DNA of 64,000 nucleotides from an uncultured Lachnospiraceae bacterium (lineage in GTDB: Bacteria; Bacillota; Clostridia; Lachnospirales; Lachnospiraceae). Both the position numbers and the translations under genes were made by a program. The notes under the pieces were generated by a model, which was given only the letters and a program-made list of their open reading frames with translations, was not told the origin of the DNA and made no database searches. The DNA lies in contig CACZBF010000001.1 of the NCBI GenBank assembly GCA_902779355.1, positions 186,001 to 250,000 of the forward strand, written 5' to 3'. Shown piece after piece: positions 52,064-62,397 of the stretch; position 1 is the first letter of the stretch; each line of letters opens with the position of its first letter.

Positions 52064-53044
52064 TTATCTCGTCTGTAAAAAGGTATATTCCTTCTGCATA
52101 TCCGCATCCAACGTATACGTCGCCGCATATTCTTCCATCGCGATCTTGGCCTGTGCAAACTGCCCGTTGTACTCGTAAGCCAAGATCCGGTTGCGCAGGA
52201 TCTCCTGCGGGTTCACGCCGGTCTGCTCGGCATTCGCAAGCGCCTGCTCAAAATAGTTCAGCGCATCCGCATAGTCCCCACACTGCATCTCCATGCAACC
52301 CAGCGCGTTATAGGCTTCCGCATTCTCGCCCTTCTTCTCCAGATAACTCTCGTAAAGGACCTTGGCGCCGTCGCTGTCACCGTTCTTCATGAGAAGCTGT
52401 CCGCGGTACAAAAGCGCATCGGTATCCCCTGCCGAGACGGCTTCCTGCAGTTCTTTATCCGCCTCGAGATAGTTGCCGAGCAGCGTGTACGCCCGTCCGC
52501 GCAGCGCATGATCCGATGCCGCATCGCCCTCGAGCGCCGTCGCCTGTGTCAGAAACTCCTGCCCTTCCTCCGCATGGCCGGTGTTCGTCAGGTTCTCGCA
52601 GATCGCGATGTACAGCTCCAGATCCCTGTCATCCAGTCGCACCGCCTCATGGTAATCTGCGATCGCATCCGTTGCATTTCCCTGATCCAGATAGAGATTG
52701 CCCCGCAGGTAATGTGCCTCGGAAAGAGAATCGTCATACGCCAGCAGCGCATTGTAGACGTTCATCGCGCCCTCCGTATCGCCCGCGCGGTACAGCGCAT
52801 CCGCTTTGTAGTAACACAGGTCGATCTCATCCGCGCCGATGATGCCGATGGACTGCTCCAAGGCGCGGCTGAACGCATCCGCCGCTCCGGTATAATCTCC
52901 CGCATCCCTGGCATTGATCCCGACTGTCTTATAGGCAAGCTGGTTTTCCTTTGCGGTATCCGTACAACCGGTGAGCATGGCCATCATCGCAGCGGCCGCA
53001 CAGCACCCGATGATCCTTTTCATAAAAAGCTTTCTGTTTCGCAT
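52064..53044 (-). CDS. Tetratricopeptide-repeat lipoprotein
   Basis: About 326 residues. The signal peptide ends in lipobox MLTGC near residue 26, so it should be anchored on the outer face of the membrane. The mature part is a run of TPR units (YKTVGINARDAGDYTGAADAFSRALE, AHYLRGNLYLDQGNATDAIADYHEAVRL, AYNALGCMEMQCGDYADALNYFEQAL and others), a protein-binding scaffold. Partner unknown. The ATG at 53044 overlaps the glgP stop as TAATG. Confidence 0.88.
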   Translation of the reverse strand: MRNRKLFMKRIIGCCAAAAMMAMLTGCTDTAKENQLAYKTVGINARDAGDYTGAADAFSRALEQSIGIIGADEIDLCYYKADALYRAGDTEGAMNVYNALLAYDDSLSEAHYLRGNLYLDQGNATDAIADYHEAVRLDDRDLELYIAICENLTNTGHAEEGQEFLTQATALEGDAASDHALRGRAYTLLGNYLEADKELQEAVSAGDTDALLYRGQLLMKNGDSDGAKVLYESYLEKKGENAEAYNALGCMEMQCGDYADALNYFEQALANAEQTGVNPQEILRNRILAYEYNGQFAQAKIAMEEYAATYTLDADMQKEYTFLQTR

Positions 53045-55296
53045 TACAACTTCCAAATCTCCTCATTGTACTGCGCGATCGTGCGGTCGGAGGAGAAGAA
53101 GCCGGCCTGGCTGATGTTGTGGAGCATCTTCTTTGCCCAGGCTTTGCGGTCTTCAAACTCTTTGATCGCAAGATCTCTCGTCTTCACATAGTCCTCGAAA
53201 TCCGGGAACGTCATGAACCAGTCTTTGTTCAGAAGCTCCTTCTGCAGGCGCTCTAAGTTCTCCCTGTTGCCGACGGAGAGCATCTTGTCGCTGAGGATAA
53301 AGTCCACGGCGCGCTTGATGTCCGGATCTTTGTCATAGTAATCCTTTGACTTGTAATCGCCTCTCTCGTAACGCGCGATGACGGTCTCCGAAGACTCGCC
53401 GAACGTGTAGATGTTTTCTTTTCCGACCATGTCCGCGATCTCGACATTCGCACCGTCCATCGTGCCGAGCGTGACTGCGCCGTTCAGCATGAACTTCATG
53501 TTGGAGGTACCGCTCGCCTCTTTGGAAGCCAGCGAGATCTGTTCGCTGATGTCGCAGGCCGGGATCAGTTTCTCCGCAAGCGTCACGTTGTAGTTCTCCA
53601 CCATGACGACCTTCAGATACGGGGAAACCTCCGGATCCTTGTTCACGATCTCCTGCAGACACAGGATCAAATGGATGATGTCTTTTGCGATCACATAAGC
53701 CGGCGCCGCTTTCGCACCGAAGATCACCGTGATCGGACGGCCGGGTTTCTTCCCTTCCTTGATCTCGAAATATTTATGGATCACATAAAGCGCGTTCATC
53801 TGCTGACGCTTGTACTCATGCAGACGCTTCACCTGGATATCAAAAACGGAATGCGTATCCAGATCGATGTCCTGCGTGCGTTTCACATACGCCGCCAGTT
53901 CTTTTTTCTTCGCATGCTTCACGGAGAGCAGGCGATCCAACACAGCGTCATCATTTTCAAACTGTGCGAGCTTCTTCAGCTCATCCGCATCCTTTTTCCA
54001 TCCCTCTCCGATCAACTCCGTGATCAGTGCGGCAAGCTGCGGGTTGCAGGCCGCAAGCCATCTGCGGAAGGTGATGCCGTTGGTCTTGTTGTTAAATTTC
54101 TCCGGATAGAGCTTGTAGAAATTGTGGAGCTCCGTGTCTTTTAAGATCTCGGTGTGGAGATATGCCACGCCGTTGACGCTGTACCCGTAATGGATGTCGA
54201 TGTGCGCCATGTGCACGAGTCCGTCCTTGATGATGTAGGTCGTTTCGTCGCTGATCTCTTTCCGCACGAGGTTGTCCAGCTCGCGGATGATCGGCATGAG
54301 CTGCGGCACCGCGCGGTTCAAAAAGCCGATCGGCCACTTCTCGAGTGCTTCCGCGAGGATCGTATGGTTCGTATATGCGCAGACTTTCCGGACGATCGCG
54401 ATCGCCTCGGTCATCAGGATCCCTTCCTCCTGGAGGAGGCGGATCAGCTCCGGGATCACCATCGTCGGATGCGTGTCGTTGATCTGGATCGCCACATAGT
54501 CCGCAAGGTCATGGAGATTGCTGCCGCGTTCCTTCGCTTCGTCGAGGATCAGCTGCGCCGCATTGCTGACCATGAAGTACTGCTGATAGACGCGTAAAAT
54601 CCGCCCTGCGTCGTCCGAATCATCCGGATACAAAAACAGCGTCAGATTTTCTTTCACGTCGTTCTTGTCAAAGTGGATGGAGTCCGACGGCACGATGCTT
54701 TCCTTCACGGTCTCCAGATCAAACAGATGGAGCTTCGTCGTACGGTTGTCGTAGCCCGTCACATCAATATCGTACATCCGCGATGTCACATCAAATCCGC
54801 CGAAGCTGACGGTATAGGTCTTCTCCGTCTCGCTCAGCCAGCTCTTGTTCTCGATCCACGGATTCGGTACTTCGTTCTGCAGGCAGTTTTTGAACACCTG
54901 CTTAAACAGCCCGAAATGATAAAGCAGTCCGACGCCGTCCGCGTTGAGTCCGAGCGTTGCCATGGAATCCAGGAAGCATGCGGCCAGTCTCCCCAGTCCG
55001 CCGTTTCCGAGAGACGGCTCCGGCTCGACCTCCTCGATGGCGGAAAGCTCTTTTCCCGCGTCGGCCAGTTCCTTCTTCACATCCTCATAGATCCCGAGGT
55101 TGATCAGGTTATTGGAAAGCAGCTTTCCGATCAGAAACTCTGCCGATATGTAGTAAAGTTTCTTCTTTCCGTCCGTCGTGACTTTCTTTTCCGACAGCTC
55201 CTTTGTCATTGCAAGCAAAGTGAAATACAGTTCCTCATTGGTGCACTGGTTCACCGGTCTGCCATAGAGCTTTCTCGCGTATTCATCTACTTTCAT
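53044..55296 (-). CDS. glgP: Glycogen/starch/maltodextrin phosphorylase
   Basis: 750 residues. [39 protein letters not shown] and the pyridoxal-phosphate site [27 protein letters not shown] (Lys in NMK) identify the family. It releases glucose-1-phosphate from alpha-1,4 glucans. At 750 residues it is shorter than the 800-plus of E. coli enzymes. GGAGG precedes the ATG. It works with malQ (34956-36503) in glucan turnover. Confidence 0.96.
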   Translation of the reverse strand: MKVDEYARKLYGRPVNQCTNEELYFTLLAMTKELSEKKVTTDGKKKLYYISAEFLIGKLLSNNLINLGIYEDVKKELADAGKELSAIEEVEPEPSLGNGGLGRLAACFLDSMATLGLNADGVGLLYHFGLFKQVFKNCLQNEVPNPWIENKSWLSETEKTYTVSFGGFDVTSRMYDIDVTGYDNRTTKLHLFDLETVKESIVPSDSIHFDKNDVKENLTLFLYPDDSDDAGRILRVYQQYFMVSNAAQLILDEAKERGSNLHDLADYVAIQINDTHPTMVIPELIRLLQEEGILMTEAIAIVRKVCAYTNHTILAEALEKWPIGFLNRAVPQLMPIIRELDNLVRKEISDETTYIIKDGLVHMAHIDIHYGYSVNGVAYLHTEILKDTELHNFYKLYPEKFNNKTNGITFRRWLAACNPQLAALITELIGEGWKKDADELKKLAQFENDDAVLDRLLSVKHAKKKELAAYVKRTQDIDLDTHSVFDIQVKRLHEYKRQQMNALYVIHKYFEIKEGKKPGRPITVIFGAKAAPAYVIAKDIIHLILCLQEIVNKDPEVSPYLKVVMVENYNVTLAEKLIPACDISEQISLASKEASGTSNMKFMLNGAVTLGTMDGANVEIADMVGKENIYTFGESSETVIARYERGDYKSKDYYDKDPDIKRAVDFILSDKMLSVGNRENLERLQKELLNKDWFMTFPDFEDYVKTRDLAIKEFEDRKAWAKKMLHNISQAGFFSSDRTIAQYNEEIWKL

Positions 55297-55298
55297 GT

Positions 55299-56585
55299 CT
55301 ACATCCCTCCTGTTAATTTTTCAATTGCAGCGATCTTCACACAGATCGCAAAAATCTTCGCAGCTTCCGTCAGTTCGTCAAGCGGCGGGAACGACGGCGC
55401 GATCCGGATCACGGAGTCCTCCGGATCCTTTCCGTAAGGGAACGGCGCCCCTGCCCCCGTCATCGTCACGCCGCATTCTTTTGCCAGGGAGACGATCCTC
55501 TTCGCCGTGCCGTGGGGCGCGTGGTAAGCGATAAAATAACCGCCGAGCGGCTTTTTGAAAGTCCCGATCCCACGGGTGACAAGCTCGTCATGGAGCTCCT
55601 TCTCCACCATCTCGAATTTCGGACGCAGGATGTCCGCATGCTTTCTCATCTGCGCTGCGACGCCTTCGGCATTTTTCAGAAACCGCACATGCCTAAGCTG
55701 ATTGACCTTATCCGGTCCGATCGTCTGGATCTTCAACATCTCCAGAATGCTGTCACGGTTTCTCTTGGAGACCGCCATACCGGAAACACCGCTACCGGGG
55801 AATGTGATCTTGCTCGTGGATGCGAACTTGTAAACCATGTCCGGATTCCCGGCCTTCTCGCACTCCCTGACCAGATCCGGGATCTGGGGCTGGATGTGAT
55901 CATAAAGATAATGGACGGAATATGCGTTGTCCCAAAAGATCCTGAAATCCTCTGCCGCCGGCTTCAGATTCGCAAAGCGTATCACCGTCTCATCGGAATA
56001 AACGATTCCCTCCGGATTCGTGAATTTCGGCACACACCAGATGCCCTTGACCGCCGGATCGCTGCTCACGTATTTTTCCACGAGGTCCATATCCGGGCCG
56101 GAATCCGTCATCGGGATGTTGATCATCTCGATCCCGAAAAACTCGGTGATGGCAAAATGCCGGTCATATCCGGGGACGGGGCATAAGAACTTCACTTCGG
56201 GAAGCTTGCACCATGGCGTGCTCCCGCAGACGCCGTGGCTCCAGGCACGAGCCACCATATCGTACATAACGTTCAAAGAGGAATTGCCGAAACAGATCAC
56301 ATGATCCGGCGTGGTGTCCATAATCTCCGCGATCAGACGCCGTGCTTCCTCGATCCCTTCCAGTTCGCCATAGTTGCGGCAATCCGTACCGTCCTCTGCT
56401 GCCATGCCGTTATAGGAATTCATGACGTCCATCATGGGCAGCGATAAATTCAGCTGTTCCAGCGAAGGTTTCCCGCGCGCCATATTCAGCTTCAGGCCGC
56501 GTTTCTGATAGTCCGCATACGCCTGCAGCAGCTCCTGCTTTTCCTGCAGAAGTTCTTCTTTGCTCATTTCCTCCAGTCGTTTCAT
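55299..56585 (-). CDS. Aspartate aminotransferase, subgroup Ic (PF12897 type)
   Basis: 428 residues of the fold-type I PLP family. [16 protein letters not shown] at the N terminus and the PLP lysine in [15 protein letters not shown] (near residue 262) fit the Ic-type aspartate aminotransferase, once annotated as alanine-glyoxylate or MocR-like transferase. It would interconvert aspartate and oxaloacetate with glutamate. The gap to glgP is two bases, and rarA ends ten bases before its start. Exact substrate is inferred from family. Confidence 0.87.
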   Translation of the reverse strand: MKRLEEMSKEELLQEKQELLQAYADYQKRGLKLNMARGKPSLEQLNLSLPMMDVMNSYNGMAAEDGTDCRNYGELEGIEEARRLIAEIMDTTPDHVICFGNSSLNVMYDMVARAWSHGVCGSTPWCKLPEVKFLCPVPGYDRHFAITEFFGIEMINIPMTDSGPDMDLVEKYVSSDPAVKGIWCVPKFTNPEGIVYSDETVIRFANLKPAAEDFRIFWDNAYSVHYLYDHIQPQIPDLVRECEKAGNPDMVYKFASTSKITFPGSGVSGMAVSKRNRDSILEMLKIQTIGPDKVNQLRHVRFLKNAEGVAAQMRKHADILRPKFEMVEKELHDELVTRGIGTFKKPLGGYFIAYHAPHGTAKRIVSLAKECGVTMTGAGAPFPYGKDPEDSVIRIAPSFPPLDELTEAAKIFAICVKIAAIEKLTGGM

Positions 56586-56594
56586 CTTGCTCTC

Positions 56595-57920
56595 TTACTC
56601 CTTTCCTGCCTCTTTGATCCAGTCCATGTAGGATTGGATCTGCTTTTCATAACCGTTTTCTCCGGGGGTAAAAAAGGTCACGCCCTCCATCCCGTCCGGC
56701 AGATACTGCTGCTTCACATAATGCCCGGGAAAATCATGGGCGTACAGATACCCCTGCTCCCGCTCCATCCCGTGCGAATCCGCATGTATATTCTGCAGAT
56801 GCCGCGGTACCGGGCCTGTCGGGTTGTTCTTTACATAGTCCAGAGCCGCATCGATCCCGAGATAGGACGCGTTGCTCTTTGGCGCCGTCGCCACATAGAC
56901 CGCTGCCTCCGCGAGCGGGATGCGCGCCTCCGGCAGGCCGACCCGTTCCACGATCTCGGTCGCTGCCGCAGCCACGACGATGGCATTCGGATCCGCCATG
57001 CCCACATCCTCCGAGGCACAGATCATGATCCGTCTTGCGATAAACTTGATATCCTCCCCGGCATAGATCATTTTCGCCAGATAATAAAGCGCTGCCTGGG
57101 GATCCGATCCGCGCATGCTCTTGATGAACGCGGAGATCGTATCGTAATGGTTGTCACCGGTCTTGTCATATTTGACGACGCGCTTCTGGATGCACTCTGC
57201 CGCCACTTCTTTTGTGATGTGGATCAGGCCGTCTTCGCTCCGCTCCGTCGTCAGCACGCCGAGCTCGATCGCGTTCAGCGCATTCCTCGCATCGCCATTC
57301 GCCGCATCCGCAAGGAACGCCTTCGCATCCTCTTCCAACACGGCGTGGTAGCTGCCCATGCCTTTCTTCTCATCAGTCACAGCCCGCTCGAGAAGCGTTG
57401 CGATATCATCTGCAGACAGCGGAAACAGTTCAAAGATCAAAGACCGCGACAGAAGAGCGCCGTTCACCTCGAAGTACGGACTCTCCGTCGTCGCGCCGAT
57501 CAGGATCACGGTGCCGTCCTCCACGAAAGGAAGGAGATAATCCTGCTGGCCTTTGTTGAACCGGTGGATCTCGTCGATAAACAGGATCGTACGTTTCCCG
57601 TACATCCCGGCATTGTCCTTCGCCTTTGCCACCACTGCCTCCATGTCCTTTTTCCCGGCAGAGGTCGCATTGATCTGCATGAATTCCGCACTCGTCGTGT
57701 GCGCGATCACCTGCGCGAGCGTCGTCTTGCCCGTGCCCGGAGGCCCGTAAAAGATCAGGCTCGTCAGCTTGTCCGCACGGATCGCACGGGGAAGGAGCTT
57801 GTCCTCTCCGAGGATGTGCTGCTGCCCGACCACCTCTGACAACGTCTCCGGCCGGAGCCGCGCCGCAAGCGGTGACTCTTTTGTTTGGTTTTGCTCACGC
57901 ATGTATTCGAATAGATCCAT
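56595..57920 (-). CDS. rarA: Replication-associated recombination protein A (MgsA/RarA AAA+ ATPase)
   Basis: 441 residues. Walker A is GPPGTGKTTLA (near residue 60), Walker B LFIDEIHRFNKGQQD, and the C-terminal tetramer domain carries the family signatures SDPQAALYYLAKMI and PEARIPLAEAAVYVATAPKSNA. RarA acts at stalled replication forks and binds ssDNA/SSB. Its ATG follows directly after the yitT stop (TAAATG). Confidence 0.96.
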   Translation of the reverse strand: MDLFEYMREQNQTKESPLAARLRPETLSEVVGQQHILGEDKLLPRAIRADKLTSLIFYGPPGTGKTTLAQVIAHTTSAEFMQINATSAGKKDMEAVVAKAKDNAGMYGKRTILFIDEIHRFNKGQQDYLLPFVEDGTVILIGATTESPYFEVNGALLSRSLIFELFPLSADDIATLLERAVTDEKKGMGSYHAVLEEDAKAFLADAANGDARNALNAIELGVLTTERSEDGLIHITKEVAAECIQKRVVKYDKTGDNHYDTISAFIKSMRGSDPQAALYYLAKMIYAGEDIKFIARRIMICASEDVGMADPNAIVVAAAATEIVERVGLPEARIPLAEAAVYVATAPKSNASYLGIDAALDYVKNNPTGPVPRHLQNIHADSHGMEREQGYLYAHDFPGHYVKQQYLPDGMEGVTFFTPGENGYEKQIQSYMDWIKEAGKE

Positions 57921-58877
57921 TTATGTCACTTTTTTTAAGAAGTTTCCGTCGATCCGGACACCGTCCGTCTCAATGATAAACGCCTGCGGGTCATAACTTT
58001 TCACAATGGCTTTCAGGCGACCCACCTCAAACTTGCTCACATAGATGATGAGGATCTTGAGCTCGTCGCCGGTGAAGGTGCCCTTCCCGTCGAGCTGTGT
58101 CATCCCGCGGTAGAGCCGGCTCATGACCTCCACTTCCATGTCCTTCGTGTCGGCGAGCTTCGTGAGCACCATGACCTGGGTGTTGATGTTCTGCAGATGG
58201 ATCTTGTCCGTCGCAATGGAGCTGAACACCACATACACCAGGGAATAGATCACCGTCGGAATATCAAACAGGAAAATCATGATCCCGTACAGGACGATGT
58301 TGAAAGCCAGACTGACATGCCCGACACTGCTCTTCCCTTTGAGCGCGATCAGCACCATCCCGATCAGTGTCGTCCCGCCGTCACACGACCCCATCCAAAG
58401 GACGATGCCGGTCCCCACGCCGCAGATCAGGCCTGCGATGATAGAGCCCGTCAGGACATCCGGAAGGAGCGGCTCGGCCGGGATCGGGATCAGTGCCAGA
58501 AGCAGCGACATCACCGTAACCGTAAAGATCGTTTTAATGAGGAAGCGGCGCCGCATTTTTTTGAATGCCAGCACGATCGCCGGGATGTTCATCAGATAGT
58601 AGAGGACACCGGAAAGATCGAAGTAGCTGAAGCGGATTCCTGAGCGTGCGAGCAGGTCCTCGATCAGCTGCGCGAAGCCAAGAAGCCCGCCGGAATACAG
58701 ATGGTTCGGACGCAGGAAAAAATTCACGCCAAAAGAATAGATCGCCACTCCGAGCAGGATCATGGGGAGCTTTAAGCCCTCTTTCCTGGCAGCATTTCTG
58801 CCCTGATCATCGGCCGCGATCTTTTCCTCTTCGGAGACCACCAGCTCTTCTATGGAACGTTCGTCGTTTGGCTCCAT
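57921..58877 (-). CDS. YitT-family membrane protein with C-terminal DUF2179 domain
   Basis: 318 residues. A charged N terminus of about 35 residues precedes five or six hydrophobic segments with typical motifs NFFLRPNHLYSGGLLGFAQL and GSCDGGTTLIGM. The C-terminal 80 residues (TGDELKILIIYVSKFEVGRLKAIVKSYDPQAFI) are the DUF2179 ligand-binding-like domain. Role unknown; these proteins are widespread in Bacillota. A good promoter lies upstream, making this the first gene of the yitT-rarA-aspAT-glgP array. GGGAGTG precedes the ATG. Confidence 0.92.
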   Translation of the reverse strand: MEPNDERSIEELVVSEEEKIAADDQGRNAARKEGLKLPMILLGVAIYSFGVNFFLRPNHLYSGGLLGFAQLIEDLLARSGIRFSYFDLSGVLYYLMNIPAIVLAFKKMRRRFLIKTIFTVTVMSLLLALIPIPAEPLLPDVLTGSIIAGLICGVGTGIVLWMGSCDGGTTLIGMVLIALKGKSSVGHVSLAFNIVLYGIMIFLFDIPTVIYSLVYVVFSSIATDKIHLQNINTQVMVLTKLADTKDMEVEVMSRLYRGMTQLDGKGTFTGDELKILIIYVSKFEVGRLKAIVKSYDPQAFIIETDGVRIDGNFLKKVT

Positions 58878-58913
58878 CTTTCACTCCCTCGAAAAAGCCT
58901 TGTTCAAGTCTCC

Positions 58914-58942
58914 ATTTTATCAAATTTTCCACAGAATCGCAA
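58914..58942 (-). promoter_or_regulatory. Promoter of the yitT-rarA array
   Basis: On the minus strand TTGCGA (58942-58937), exactly 17 bases, then TAAAAT (58919-58914). Transcription would begin about 30 bases before the yitT ATG. Confidence 0.7.
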
Positions 58943-58946
58943 ACAG

Positions 58947-60908
58947 CTACATCCCGTTTAAGACGTCCTCTAATGCAGCGAGTTTTTTTGCCCTCGGATC
59001 GTTTGGATCCGCCACCTGATCCGTCTCAAGATCCTGTGCGGCGTCGGAAACCAGATCTGCCACAAAGCTGCGATAAACCGCCGGATCCGCGTCCGGATCG
59101 TCCATCCCGATCGCGAGGATCTCCGGCACAAAGCCGAGGCTTGCCGTCGTATAATAATTGCCGCCATACGCACTTAAGGTCTCATCACCCGGCAGAAGGC
59201 GGGAATGGATCTTGTTGGTCAGCAGCACCACGACCAGGTCGTTCTCGGGATCGATCGTGGTCAGCGTCCCGGTAAAGCCCTGATGTCCGAAGGTCTTCGA
59301 TGCAGTCGTGGAGCCGAAATACCGGTCTCTCGCATGGTCTCCGTCCCGCCACCAGCCGAGGCCGTACCCGGAAATGTCCGCATCATGCGGTGCGGTGAAA
59401 AGATCCAACGTGTTTACGGAAAAGAACTTCGTATTTCCGTAGCCTCCCGTCAGCATCACGGAAGCCAGCCTCGCCAGATCCGAAGCGTTGGAAAATAACC
59501 CCGCATGGCCGGATACACCATCCATCCCGTAGTATGCATTCGGGTCATGCACCTCACCCTGCACGGTTTCTGTCCGCAGCCCGGTATAATGCAGATTCCC
59601 GTCGCGGCTGTTTCCCATCAGTTCGGTCGCGACCGTATCCTCCGGCGCAAAGCCGTTTTCCAGCGGATTGTAGGTGATATGGGAAAGGCCCATGGGTTCC
59701 CAGAAGGTTTTTTTGCAGAAAGTATCCAAGCCTTCGCCCGTGATCTTTTCCACCGCAAAGCAGAGGATCATGTAATCCACATCGCTGTATAGCGTCTTCG
59801 TCCCCGGCTCATACATCAGCGGTGTCCGGAAGATCTGATGCAGCGTCTCCTCTCTGGTCGCTGCATCCGCACCGGAACCAGCATAGAGCACGTTGCCGCC
59901 ATCATAGTCAAAATCAAACGTCCCCGGATCATACCGGTCATTAAAATACTGCGGACCGTCCGGGAAACCGCCCTGATGCGACAGCAGGTCACGTACCGTA
60001 AGCCCTGCTTTCCAAGCTTTGTTCGTCTCCAGATCCACGGCGTCATAGCCGTCATAGGCGATCTCGATGGTGTCCTCGGCAAACTCTTCTCCCAGGATAT
60101 CCGTGATCTTCGCGTCAAGATCCAGTTCCCCACGGCTGACGAGGTACTGCACCGCATAATTCACGCTGTACATCTTGGTATTGGAGGCAAGGTCATAGAG
60201 CGTCTCGTTCGTGACGGGCGCGCTTTCTGTGGGGTTCCCCGCTTTGTCATATGTCACGGTCTGCCCCCAGCTCTTTTCATACACGAGTTTTCCGTTTCGG
60301 ACGATCGCAAGCTGGGCACTGGGAAAACCGTGGTCGATATCCGAAGAGATGATCCGGTCAATGAGATCCAGCGACTCCTGCGCGATCCCTGCCTCGGCAG
60401 GCGTTCCGTCGATCACGACAGGATACGGGATCTTGACTGCGACTGCTGCCGTCTCCGGCGTGATCCCACTCACCTGGATGGTGTTTTCCCCGTTCTCTGC
60501 GATCGCGGAAAAGTCGATCCGGTAAGTGCCGCCGGCAGCCAGTTCCTCCGTCGGTACCCGTTTGTCATTGATATAAAGCGAAAAGGACTCCACGCCTTCT
60601 TCCGGTGTGAGATAAAGTTCGCCCTGTCCCGCATAGCCAAAAAAGCCGACCCTGTGATTGATCGCGTCGGTGGCGCTCGGTTTTTCCTGCCAGTTCGGAA
60701 AGGCGACATCCAACTGGAACTCTCCTGCAGGAACCTCCGCCGTAGAGATCAGAAAATCCGAATACACAGTCTGCGGCGTTTCCGTCACAGGCTGTGTCTC
60801 CGTTTCCTTCGCTTCTTTTTGGGTCTCGCCGGATGCCGGCATCTGACACGCTGTCATCGGCAGGATCACGAGCGCCGTCAACAGGATGGATACGATCTTT
60901 TTTTTCAT
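58947..60908 (-). CDS. Lipoprotein serine hydrolase, PBP4B/YfeW-like beta-lactamase fold
   Basis: 653 residues. Lipobox MTAC near residue 21 follows a standard signal peptide. Residues about 45-150 form an extra beta-rich domain. The serine hydrolase domain (about 175-600) has the nucleophile motif SNTK (SxxK), YSD as the second motif and FGHQGFTG as the third (HxG). This matches class C beta-lactamase-like hydrolases of the PBP4B/YfeW group, which act on peptidoglycan or related amides and esters. It is outside the membrane. It follows the SNF transporter gene by 33 bases, probably in one transcript. Confidence 0.85.
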   Translation of the reverse strand: MKKKIVSILLTALVILPMTACQMPASGETQKEAKETETQPVTETPQTVYSDFLISTAEVPAGEFQLDVAFPNWQEKPSATDAINHRVGFFGYAGQGELYLTPEEGVESFSLYINDKRVPTEELAAGGTYRIDFSAIAENGENTIQVSGITPETAAVAVKIPYPVVIDGTPAEAGIAQESLDLIDRIISSDIDHGFPSAQLAIVRNGKLVYEKSWGQTVTYDKAGNPTESAPVTNETLYDLASNTKMYSVNYAVQYLVSRGELDLDAKITDILGEEFAEDTIEIAYDGYDAVDLETNKAWKAGLTVRDLLSHQGGFPDGPQYFNDRYDPGTFDFDYDGGNVLYAGSGADAATREETLHQIFRTPLMYEPGTKTLYSDVDYMILCFAVEKITGEGLDTFCKKTFWEPMGLSHITYNPLENGFAPEDTVATELMGNSRDGNLHYTGLRTETVQGEVHDPNAYYGMDGVSGHAGLFSNASDLARLASVMLTGGYGNTKFFSVNTLDLFTAPHDADISGYGLGWWRDGDHARDRYFGSTTASKTFGHQGFTGTLTTIDPENDLVVVLLTNKIHSRLLPGDETLSAYGGNYYTTASLGFVPEILAIGMDDPDADPAVYRSFVADLVSDAAQDLETDQVADPNDPRAKKLAALEDVLNGM

Positions 60909-60941
60909 GCGTTTTGCCCCGTCATAAGAGTAGTATTTTCC

Positions 60942-62330
60942 TCAACTGATAAAGGATTCAAACAGCAGCACCACAAGAAGGATCGGTGCGATAAATTTGA
61001 TCATGATGACAAAGAGATGTTTCCGCCGGAATTTCTCCCCGTTCTTCGTGACCTCGTCGATCAGCGTCTGCGGCTTGATGATCCATCCCACGAGGATGCA
61101 GGTTGCGATCGCCACGATCGGCATCAGGAGGTTGTTGCTGATGTAATCCAAAATATCCAGGATCTGCGCGCTTGCGCCGTTCGGCAGTGTGATATCAAAA
61201 TACAGGACATTATAGCCGAGGCAGACGATGATCCCGATCACGAGTGCACAAAGTCCCTCCAGCAGGACCGCCTTCCCGCGGCTGATATGGAACTGATCCA
61301 TGATGCTGGAGACCACGGCTTCCAGGATGGATACGGCACTTGTGATGGCCGCAAAAAGCACCAGCGCAAAGAAGAGGCAGCCGATGACGGTTCCGACCTT
61401 TCCCATGTGCAGAAATACATTCGGCAGTGCCACAAACATCAGACCCGGTCCGGCCTGCATGCCATCCCTGCCCATGAAGACGAACACTGTGGGGATGATC
61501 ATGACACCCGCCAGAAAGGCGATGCCCGTGTCAAAGATCTCGATGTGCCCGATGGATCTCGAAAGGTTCGTATCATCCCGCATATAGGAACCATATGCGA
61601 TCATGATCCCCATCGCCACACTCAGACTGTAGAAGAGCTGCCCCATGGCATCCATCACCGTCGAGAAGAACTGTTTGACGGTCAGCCCCGTCAGATCCGG
61701 AACCACCAGGATCTTGAGTCCCTGCAGTCCGGTCCTTGTCACGCCGTTTTCATCCGTATAAGATAAGGTCAGGGAATAGATCGAGATGATCAGGATCAGC
61801 ACAACAAGCGCCGGCATGGCAAACTTGGAGAATTTCTCGATCCCTTTGTCCACGCCGCCCAGCACGACGATCATCGTCAGTCCCAGAAAGACCGCGAGCA
61901 TCACGATAGGCTCCTGCACGCCGGAAAGAAAACCGGTGAAATAGTCTCCCTCCGCAGCCGCAGCACCGCTGCCGGTGATAAACGCCAGAAAATACTTCAG
62001 CACCCAGCCGCCGATCACGCAGTAATACGGCATGATGATCACCGGCACGAGACAGGCAATGTACCCTAAGGGCTTCCATTTCGATGCCAGTTTTCCGTAA
62101 GCCGTCAGCGGGCTCTGTTTTGTTTTGCGCCCGATCGCGACCTCAGCGGTCAGCAGTGCGAACCCGAAGGTCAGTACCAAAACAAGATAGACGACGAGGA
62201 ACAATCCGCCGCCGTCTCTTGCAGCAAGATAGGGGAACCTCCAGATGTTCCCCAATCCCACAGCGCTTCCCGCGGCCGCCAGAACGAATCCCAGCGACCC
62301 GGTAAACGAATTTCTCTTTTTTTCTTCCAT
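60942..62330 (-). CDS. Sodium-dependent neurotransmitter-type (SNF/NSS) transporter
   Basis: About 462 residues with twelve membrane segments. The first segment LGFVLAAAGSAVGLGNIWRFPYLAARDGGG contains the unwound helix and Na+ site of the LeuT fold. It imports an amino acid or related solute with Na+. The likely start is ATG 62330; GGGGAG lies 11 bases upstream, a little far. The reading from 62369 would overlap the region just after clpB without a better site. Confidence 0.92.
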   Translation of the reverse strand: MEEKKRNSFTGSLGFVLAAAGSAVGLGNIWRFPYLAARDGGGLFLVVYLVLVLTFGFALLTAEVAIGRKTKQSPLTAYGKLASKWKPLGYIACLVPVIIMPYYCVIGGWVLKYFLAFITGSGAAAAEGDYFTGFLSGVQEPIVMLAVFLGLTMIVVLGGVDKGIEKFSKFAMPALVVLILIISIYSLTLSYTDENGVTRTGLQGLKILVVPDLTGLTVKQFFSTVMDAMGQLFYSLSVAMGIMIAYGSYMRDDTNLSRSIGHIEIFDTGIAFLAGVMIIPTVFVFMGRDGMQAGPGLMFVALPNVFLHMGKVGTVIGCLFFALVLFAAITSAVSILEAVVSSIMDQFHISRGKAVLLEGLCALVIGIIVCLGYNVLYFDITLPNGASAQILDILDYISNNLLMPIVAIATCILVGWIIKPQTLIDEVTKNGEKFRRKHLFVIMIKFIAPILLVVLLFESFIS

Positions 62331-62397
62331 GATGAAACATTCTCCCCTCAGCGTTTTCGCCGGATCCACCCGCGCTCCTCAACACGGGCTTCGGCGG

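Noticed and set aside
59838..61766. 642-codon plus-strand frame spanning the PBP4B-like and SNF genes
   Set aside because: It crosses two clear minus-strand genes and their gap, is arginine/histidine/aspartate-rich and shows no domain.
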